Positions 53,148 through 64,000 of a stretch of DNA of 64,000 nt are shown here, piece after piece (the stretch's first letter is position 1; every line of letters begins with the position of its first letter). Below the pieces are notes generated by a model, which ran no database searches, was not told the DNA's origin, and was given only the letters and a program-made list of their open reading frames with translations. Where the stretch lies: the NCBI GenBank assembly GCA_948144175.1, contig CANXME010002091.1, positions 310,001 through 374,000 on the forward strand, read 5' to 3'. The translations under genes and the position numbers were made by a program. Source of the DNA: Closterium sp. NIES-65 (Eukaryota > Streptophyta > Zygnematophyceae > Desmidiales > Closteriaceae).

Positions 53148-56100
53148 ATGGCGACTCCGCGAGTTCTTCGTTTCGACGCTGACGGTAGACCCCTTGACTT
53201 TTCCGTCTGGCTTCTTCGCGCTCGTCGTCTGTTAGAGAGTCAGGTCCAGGGGGGCGAGACCCTCTGGTCACACGCTACTGGTGACCTCCCCGAGCCCCCC
53301 GAGCCTACCGCTTTAGGCCCTGCTCCTGACGACGCTGCTACGGCTCGCTTTGCCCGTCAGCGCGCTGACCGGACGGCTTGGACGTCGCGTGACGCTGCGG
53401 CCTGCATCGCACTCAGCAGCCTCCTCCCTGAGTCCGAGGAGGTCCACTTTACTCAGGTTCGCACCGCTGCTGCGTACCTCACTGCGATTAAGGCCCGCTA
53501 CTCTACTCCCGCTACTGTCTCTCTTGGCCGTCTTTTCCTCCCGTTCCTGTTTCCTGATCTTGCCTCGTTTGAGCGCTCTGCTGACTTGATCGCTCACCTC
53601 CGCTCGCTCGACGCTAGTTACCGCGCTGCTTGCACTGAGGCACAGCTTGCACTGCTTCCTCCCCCCATGGCGATTACTGTCTATTTCATCGCCACTAGCC
53701 TCCCTGACCGCCTTGCCTCCGTTCGTGACGCGCTTCTGCTGAAGCACCCTAGTGAGCTGACTATCGAGGTCCTTGAGTCTGCACTCAAGGACGTCGAGAG
53801 CAACCTTCGTTCGGTAGCTGCCGCCTCTGGTACTGTGTCCCCCCCACTCTTCCACGGGTGCACAGTCCCGCAGTTACCCACCTTCACTGCCTCTCTTGCC
53901 ACTGCCGCTACTGACGCGACTGCGGGTGCTGTTACGACTGCGTCGCGGTCCCGCGGCAGGGGGGGCAAGAAAGGTGGTTCCGGTGGAGGTGGAGGCGGAG
54001 GTAGCGGAGGTAGTGGGGGTGCTGTTGCGACTGGCGGTGGTGGGAGTGCAGCGTCTGGAGAGACCCCTCGTGCAGCGGCTCGTGACTCCACTGCACCTGC
54101 TGGTGGCGGCGACCCTCGAGCTCGTCAGTCGCCTCCTGTACTGCCGGCCCCGCTAGGTGGAGCAGCGGCGTGGTACCAGGCTCAGCGTCAGCAGCACCTT
54201 CAGCAGCAGCAGCAGCCCCTTTCCTCCCAGCAGCCTCACCAGCAGCAGCGTCAGCAGCTGGCTCCGGGGTCGGGGCTGCGTCAGCCCCAGCGCGGTGCTG
54301 CTTACCCTCCCTGCCCCTACCAGGTTCAGACAGGTCCTTGTCGGGGCCACCCTTGTGGCCGCTTTCACCCCCCTGGTCAGTGCTTTGCTCAGCTCACTGA
54401 CACGGTCCGGTTGACCTACGGGGTTGGCGATCCTGCTCCTGACTGGCTTCCTCTGGTTCAGCGCCACGGCTTCGCTCTGTGGGGCATGTCTGCTGAGCAG
54501 TTAGTTGATCTGATTAGTGCTCCTCATGCTATGTATGCTGTTGTTGACTCTAGTGTTTCTGACTCTGTTTACTCTGGTGTTGTTAGCTTAGGTGCTAGTC
54601 TTGCTCAGTTGCCTGTTGCTAGTGTAGGTACTTGTGTAGACTCTAGACCAGCGACTACCTCAGAGGACGCTTCGCTGTCGTTCACACTGGACTCTGGAGC
54701 CTCCCACTGCTTCTTTCGGGACAGCACGACACTTACACCACTTCCTGCGCCTGTTTCTGTAGCGTTGGCTGATCCCACTACGGGACCAGTCACTGCACGT
54801 CACACTACCACTTTACCGTGTCCTGCTGCTCCCTCCGGGTCTCTCACTGGGTTTCACGTCCCCTCGTTCTCCCGGAACTTGGTGGGCGTGCGACCCCTCG
54901 TGAGTCAGCACGTGGGTGTGTGGTTTGAGCCTTATGGAGAGACTACGGTGTGTGTTGACGGAGACTCTTACCAGCCTCTTGCTACCTTTACTGCTGAGCC
55001 GGGCTCGGGTCTCTACACTCTTCACACTGGCCCGCGTGCGCCGCAGCAGCAGCCGCAGCAGCAGCCGCAGCAGCAGCAGCAGCCGCAGCAGCAGCAGCAG
55101 CAGCAGCAGCAGCACCAGCGGCCGCACCAGCAGCCCCCCCTACTGCCACTGCCCCCGGTTCCCCCCCCCGTTCGGGTCCCCGCGTCTCACCAGGTTGCTA
55201 CGTCCCCCCAGGTGTCTGTGTCGTGTCAGGTTCCTACGTCTGTTCCAGTCGCTGCGTCGTGCTCCTGCCGGTCGCTTGCCCACCCCACCGTTCTGTGGCA
55301 CCACCGGATGGGGCACCCGTCCCTTCCACGTCTGCGCGCTATGTCTAGTCAGCGTCTTGTCCTAGGCCTCCCACGTGTCTTGCCGTCGCTGCCGCCTTCG
55401 CCTGCGCCGCCGTGTCGTCCCTGCGTCGAGGGTAGGCTGCGCGCCACCCCTCACTCCTCCTCCCTTCGTCCAGCCACCGAGCCTTTTGAGACGCTTCACT
55501 TGGACGTCTGGGGCCCAGCCCCTTGTCTAGGCCCTGAGTGTGAGCGTTACTTTCTGGTGGTAGTTGACGACTTCTCCCGCTACACCACAGTGTTCCCTCT
55601 GGCGAAGAAGTCTGAGGTGACTTCTACGCTGATCAGGTGGTTGCTCACCACTGAGGACACTCGTGGTCGTCGTGTCAGCTGTCTCCACTCCGACCGTGGG
55701 GGTGAGTTTCGCTCCGGCATTCTCGCTGGATTCTGTCGCGAGCAGGGCATTCGTCAGTCCTGGACGCTTCCAGAGTCCCCACAGCAGAATGGGGTTGCTG
55801 AGCGCCGCATAGGCCTGGTCATGGAGATCGCCCGCACCTCCCTGACTCACGCCTGTGCCCCCCATTTTCTGTGGCCCTACGCGGTCAGGTACGCCGCGCA
55901 CCAGCTGAACCTCTGGCCACGTGTCTCTCGACCAGAGGTTTCACCGACCAGTCTTTGGACAGGGTCCCCTGGTGTTGCGTCGCGGTTTCGTGTCTGGGGG
56001 TGCTTGGCTCTTGTCCGCGACACCTCCGCGGACAAGCTCTCGCCTCGTGCCGTCCCCTGTGTCTTCCTTGGTTTCCCTGAGGACTCCTCTGACTTCACCT

Positions 56101-59100
56101 TTTACCACCCTCCCTCTCACCGGTTCTTTGACTCCCGTGACGTCCGTTTCGAGGAGTCCACTCCATACTACGTCAGGTACCCCAGTCGAGGTCTCTCGGT
56201 TCCTCCTCCCCCCCTCTTCCTGACTGCCGTTCCCCCTCCTGCTCCTCCGGTACAGCCTCCCCCCCCTGGTCCAGCCCCGTCAGGTGTGTCCCAGGCTACC
56301 CCTCCTTCGGTAGCCCCTCCGGTACAGCCTCCCTCCCCACAGTCCTCCTCGCAGCGTGCCGCTGGTGCTAGCTCTCGAGAGGTTGGTGCGGCGCCTGTTC
56401 CTGTACCGGTTTCTGGTTCTGGGGGTGCTGGAGTTGGAGCTGGAGTTGGAGCTGGAGTTGGCACTGGAGTTTCTGGCTCTGGGGGTGCTGGAGTTGGAGC
56501 TGGGGTTGGAGCTGGAGTTTCTGGTTCTGGAGTTGGAGCTGACCCGGTGGGTGCAGAGGACTCTTGTCGTCCGGGAGCTGGTGCTGGCCGCGCGGACACT
56601 GGGGGTGCTGCGTCTGGGGGTGAGGGTGCGCCTCCTTCGGGTTCAGGTGAGCCTGGTTCTGGAGCTGGTGTTAGTGCTGCCTCTGGGGGTGGTGCGCCTA
56701 GTTCTTCTGAGGTGGACTCTGGAGCTGCCGCTGCTTCGGACACTACTCCACCCCCCCACCCCTACCCGACTAGGCACCAGGCTCGTGTTCGCCGTGCCCG
56801 TGACGAGCAGCTGGCGTTGGAGAGAGAGGAGAGGGAGTTACAGCGGCTGGAGGAGCAGCAGCAGCAGCTGGAGCCGCAGGAGCAGCAGCACCAGCAGCAG
56901 CAGCTGGACCCGCAGGAGCAGCAGTCCCAGCAGCAGCCGCGTCTGCAGCAGCAGCAGTCGCAGCCGCAGCAGCAGCAGCCACTTCCTCCTCCTGTCTCGG
57001 GTCTTCGGATCCTTGGTCTCCCCTCCCCTTCTCCTCCCTCCTCCGCCTCTCCTCCTGTCTACGGTCCCACGTTTCCTCCTCCTGACTCCTCCCCCGCTGT
57101 TTTCCCCAGTTCTCCGCCTTTGTCCTCTCCTCCTCCGTCTCGTTCTTGGGCTACTCGTCGCTCCCCTCGTGCTCGTCCCTCGTCTCCTGTTCCCTTCACT
57201 GACCTTCGTACTGCCTTCCTTCTTTCTAGTCCACCTCGTCCGTCTCAGTCTGTGCTTCCGTCTCCTCCTGAGTCGGCCCTCACTGTGTCGCTCCCTACTC
57301 CTGTCACTGACTACTACCGCACGTACCGTCCTGTTCTCTCTCGTGTTCTCGCCTCTCTTGTTACTCACCCTCGTGCCTCTGTGTCCTCTGTGTCCGCTCT
57401 TACTGCCGCAGTTACTGACTTTGCCTCTACCCGCCGCCTTGACTACGCCACCACGCTTGTGGCTGCTCCTCCTACCAGTCCTCTGGCCGTCGGGGGTGTG
57501 TCTGCCCTTGGCTGTGACGCCCTAGAGGACAGGCAGTTTGAGCTAGAGTTCCTGGCGGCCGCTTCCCCTCATCTCTGTGCCATGCTCCTCGCCCCTGAGG
57601 GTGACCCCGACGCCCTTGACATTCCGACTCCTCGCACTTACGCTGAGGCAGTGTCAGGGCCTTGGGCCTCTCAGTGGAGAGCTGCCATGGACGCAGAGAT
57701 GGCCTCCTACAGATCCACAGGCACCTACGTCGATGAGGTTCCCCCCCCTGGGGCGAACGTAGTCGACGGCATGTGGATCTACAGGGTGAAGCGGCCACCG
57801 GGATCTCCCCCGGTCTTCAAGGCGCGCTACGTGGCTAGAGGTTTCAGTTAGCGCGAGGGAGTTGACTTCTTTCAGACCTTCGCACCTACCCCGAAGATGA
57901 CCACTCTTCGGGTGTTACTACACGTAGCAGCACAGAGAGACTACGAGTTACACTCTCTCGACTTCTCCACTGCTTTCCTTCAGGGCAGCCTACACGAGGA
58001 GGTCTGGTTGCGTCGTCCCTCGGCCTTCACTGGCACCTTCCCTCCTGGGACCCAGTGGAGGCTGAGGCGACCTGTTTACGGTCTTCGCCAGGCCCCTCGT
58101 GAGTGGCACGACACTCTGCGTTCTACCCTCTCTGACCTTGGGTTCCAGCCGTCTTCTGCCGACCCGTCGCTGTTCGTTCGTCGTGGCTCCACACCGTTCT
58201 TTGTTCTGGTCTACGTCGACGACCTCGTTTTCGCCACTTCGGACAGGGTTGCTTTGGCAGACGTGAAGTCCGAACTGCAGAAGAGACGCACGTGCACTGA
58301 TCTTGGTGAGCTGCGCCACTACCTTGGCCTGCAGATCACCAGGGACAGAGCCGCTCGCACCATTACACTCTCACAGTCACACATGGTGCAGCAGGTCCTT
58401 CAGCGGTTCGGGCTTCAGCACTCCACCGTACAGCGCACACCTCTAGCTGTTGACCACAGACTCACTGGTCCCTTTCCTGACGAGCCGTTTGAGCCTAGTG
58501 GTCCCTACGCAGAGCTTGTGGGTTGCCTCATGTACCTGATGACTTGTACTCGCCCGGACCTCGCCTTCCCTCTCAGCATCCTTGCGCGCTTTGTTGCGCC
58601 AGGGAGACACCGTCCTGTTCACTGGACGGCAGCTGTGAGGGTGGCGAAGTACCTAGCGACTACATCAGGCGTGGGGCTAGTTCTTGGAGGGCAGCAGTCT
58701 GTCGTACTCACTGGTCGCTGTGACTCCTCTTACGCTGACGACGCTGAGACTCACAGGTCTACTCAGGGGTACTGTTTCAGTCTGGGTTCTGGAGCTGTTT
58801 CCTGGCGTTCCACGCGCTCCTCTTCTGTCTCGACCTCTATAGCTGAGGCTGAGATTTACGCTGGTGCCATGGCGGCACAGGAGTTACGGTGGTTGACCTT
58901 CTTGCTCGCCGACCTTGGTGAGCGGCCGAGCTCTGCACCGACCTTGTTTACTGACAGCAAGGCGTCGATCCTCCTCTGTCGTGAGCCGCGACTGGAGAGC
59001 AGAGTGAAGCACATTCACGTCAGGTACTTTCTTCTGCGAGAGTTGCAGAGGCGTGGACAGGCTCGCTTCGAGTTTGTAGAGTCCGAGGCCAACACTGCAG

Positions 59101-59189
59101 ACATCTTCACCAAGGCGCTTCCGCCTTGTGACCACCAGAGGTGTTGTGTGCAGTTAGGCCTTGTTGACACAGGTTCTAGTCATGCGTAG
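53148..59189 (+). pseudogene. copia gag-pol polyprotein, one in-frame TAG
   Basis: Start ATG 53148 (MATPRVLRFDADGRPLDF). Gag (to about residue 430) has a poly-Gly segment and an unusual Cys/His cluster, CPYQVQTGPCRGHPCGRFH, instead of CCHC. Protease: FTLDSGASHCFF. Pre-integrase: LWHHRMGHPS. Integrase core: LHLDVWGPAP, LHSDRGGEF and NGVAERRIGL (DD35E). A long disordered linker follows, of Gly-Ala-Val and poly-Gln repeats (about 56400-57000). The RT start is interrupted by TAG 57849-57851 in GFS*REGVDFFQTF, where Gln is conserved. RT then continues (FLQGSLHEEVWL, catalytic YVDDLVFAT), and RNase H (GRCDSSYADD, ADIFTKALP) ends at TAG 59187. Domain order INT-RT is diagnostic of copia. Confidence 0.93.
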
Positions 59190-59393
59190 ACTTGAGTTTA
59201 TTGCCTGCTTCGTCTGTACACTTACTATATATACTTGTGATCTCTTGGACTGGCCTTGTGGCCACTGTTGGTTGTGCTCAGAGTGTGTGGTGACGTTGTG
59301 ATCCACCCTGAGCTTTGTTTTCTTTTGGACTGGTCTTGTGACCGTACTCTTTTTTGTTTTTGCTAGACACCCCTCACTTAGGCTATGGGGGTG

Positions 59394-59503
59394 TGTCAAA
59401 TGTTGTAACCTGTAGTGAGGTTTGTCTTAGGGGGTACAGAAGTTAGGGTTTGTCATATGTACCCCAACCAACATCAATGCAACATCCATTCCTCATTCTG
59501 ACA
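59394..59503 (+). repeat. copia 3' LTR
   Basis: 110-bp partner of 52383-52492. Confidence 0.95.
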
Positions 59504-59805
59504 TGTGCATGCTTTGAAAAGCTGCGCAGGTACAATTTGGGACTTTCGAAGTCAATCACACCCACCAGGGAAAAAACGAGGGGCTCGGTGGGTTTGGCGA
59601 AGAAAACGACTTTGACGAAATCAGAAACAGTCGCCAAAACCCAAACCTGTAAACCCCCCTCATCTTCTTTTTAAAACTTGTGCAATTTGAGCCAACGGCT
59701 TTAAACCACATGTGCTGAGCAGCTTGTAAGCATGGTACTGTACATCGACGAGAAGGTATCCATACAACCATGTCAGCCCCCATCCGCATGGCCCCATGGC
59801 AGCAG
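59504..59805. other. JJJ1 downstream region
   Basis: About 300 bp between the copia insertion and the JJJ1 stop codon; probably the JJJ1 3' UTR. No distinct element seen. Confidence 0.5.
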
Positions 59806-63139
<3,334 letters not shown>

Positions 63140-64000
63140 CGTGACGGCCACGTGGCAAAGCTCGAATCGGAATGCTTTAGATGCTTTACTTGAGACTAGC
63201 CACTGCGCGTCGTGACAAGCGCGACAGGCAGCTACACCCGCCTCTACAGCTTCTCGCAGTCCAGGATTCCTAAGGCAAAAAAGTCGATCTGAAAGAAACG
63301 CCTCCCGACCCGAGCAGCGTGGCAAAACAGAATGCTCTAAGGTGCGGTATAGATAGCTCCAAACATCTAAAATAGGGCAAAATAGCGCGACGCAGCCGAT
63401 CGCGCGCCTAACTCAATCCTGTCGACCAAGTTCTCACCGCACGTAGGGCGACCGAACCCATGGAAAATGAATTGACCTGTATGCGCTTTCGCGATTGTAA
63501 TTGCCAATTGTGATGCGCTGGAATCGATGTTTTGTCTCGACATCATTGTGTCGCGTGCAGGCCCCTAGATTCGTTCTGGACCAGGCTGATCCATCAGCCT
63601 TAGTACGGAAAAAAACGTTGAGAGTCAGCGTTACCTAAGAAAAAAACGCTGACACTTCAGCGTTTATAAAAAAAACGCTGATCTTAAAAAGCTTTGATTT
63701 TAAGCAGAATTAAAAATTACATATAAAAGGAATTATACTATTTCCCACCCCCCTACCAAGTTCTAACCTTTTGGATATTTGTAATTCGAAAAATATAGGC
63801 ATTCCCAATCGTGCATGGTACCTGCACTACAGACGCGCATACCGACCAAACTGACCAGCGCATTACTTATGTTTGTAGAGATGCACTTGGTACCATTTCC
63901 TTGCCAGTCCACTAGATTAGGCCATCTACTTTAACAACACTAGGTTCTAACATTTTAGATCCATATATTTTGAGAGATTTCAAAGCTCCAGCTCCGCCTT
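63140..64000 (-). promoter_or_regulatory. JJJ1 upstream region with AACGCTGA inverted repeats
   Basis: Contains the JJJ1 5' UTR and promoter. At 63624-63683 the motif AACGCTGA/TCAGCGTT occurs four times in alternating orientation; 63644-63665 forms a perfect hairpin (AAACGCTGA, loop CACT, TCAGCGTTT). The remainder is AT-rich with no recognised gene. Confidence 0.45.

Larger units (their letters stand above)
52383..59503 (+). mobile_element. Ty1/copia retrotransposon, 7121 bp, nearly intact
   Basis: 110-bp LTRs at 52383-52492 and 59394-59503 with a single difference. TSD TGTGC is at 52378-52382 and 59504-59508. The primer site TGGTATCAGCTAGG follows the 5' LTR and GGCTATGGGGGTG precedes the 3' LTR. 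A GC-rich leader (52620-53100) of short CGTCGCGTCGCGCCCG-type repeats precedes one long gag-pol frame. The only coding lesion I find is one TAG. It inserted about 300 bp downstream of JJJ1. Confidence 0.95.

Noticed and set aside
56168-56743. minus-strand Pro/Glu/Ala frame in the copia linker
   Set aside because: Antisense of the Gly-Ala-Val repeat linker of the copia polyprotein.

Overview
The window is eukaryotic nuclear DNA. Four spliced host genes are recognisable: S-adenosylhomocysteine hydrolase of the plant type (with the insert absent from animal enzymes), an organelle-type RecX, a DGS1/NCA2-family mitochondrial outer-membrane protein, and a JJJ1/DNAJC21-type J-protein. Gene content, GT-AG introns and transposon mix suggest a streptophyte green alga, probably a zygnematophyte (Closterium-like). 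That is an inference, since no database was searched.

Layout. 1-1380: unassigned flank. 1381-11367: a dead Ty3/gypsy chromovirus (LTRs 98% identical, TSD ATCAG). Its gag is split by a pogo-type DNA transposon (2379-5452, TA duplication) and its pol by a small gag/pol-less relative of a copia family (6783-8160, TSD GCTGT). 11564-13487 (-): SAHH. 14122-16243 (-): RecX. 17069-17467: MITE related to the pogo family. 17.6-25.4 kb: degenerate tandem arrays with donor-like sites on the minus strand, interrupted by a PIF/Harbinger-like MITE and a solo LTR. 27.8-30.5 kb: orphan Gln-rich ORF. 30905-50957 (+): DGS1, ten exons. Intron 2 holds a gypsy element (33656-41997) and intron 5 a Penelope-like element (44016-47855, minus strand). 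51366-51712: a complete 347-bp TRIM. 51721-52286: hAT-like element. 52383-59503: nearly intact Ty1/copia with 110-bp LTRs. 59806-63139 (-): JJJ1. 63140-64000: upstream flank.

Most notable: (1) the gypsy element in DGS1 encodes a cytosine-5 DNA methyltransferase domain between protease and reverse transcriptase; (2) the same element has no tRNA-type primer site, but 15 nt just inside its 5' LTR are exactly complementary to 15 nt within the LTR, pointing to Tf1-like self-priming; (3) DGS1 exons 2, 3, 5, 6 and 8 are accompanied by tandem partial copies that keep their splice sites, up to six times for exon 8, and the 19-25 kb arrays look similar; (4) a Penelope-like element without a visible endonuclease is flanked by an approximately 80-bp target duplication.

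The host genes are not an operon. SAHH removes the by-product of all SAM-dependent methylation, which includes DNA methylation, but its proximity to a methyltransferase-bearing retroelement looks coincidental. Several premature stops in the retroelements are explainable as CAG to TAG changes, compatible with decay of methylated CHG sites.
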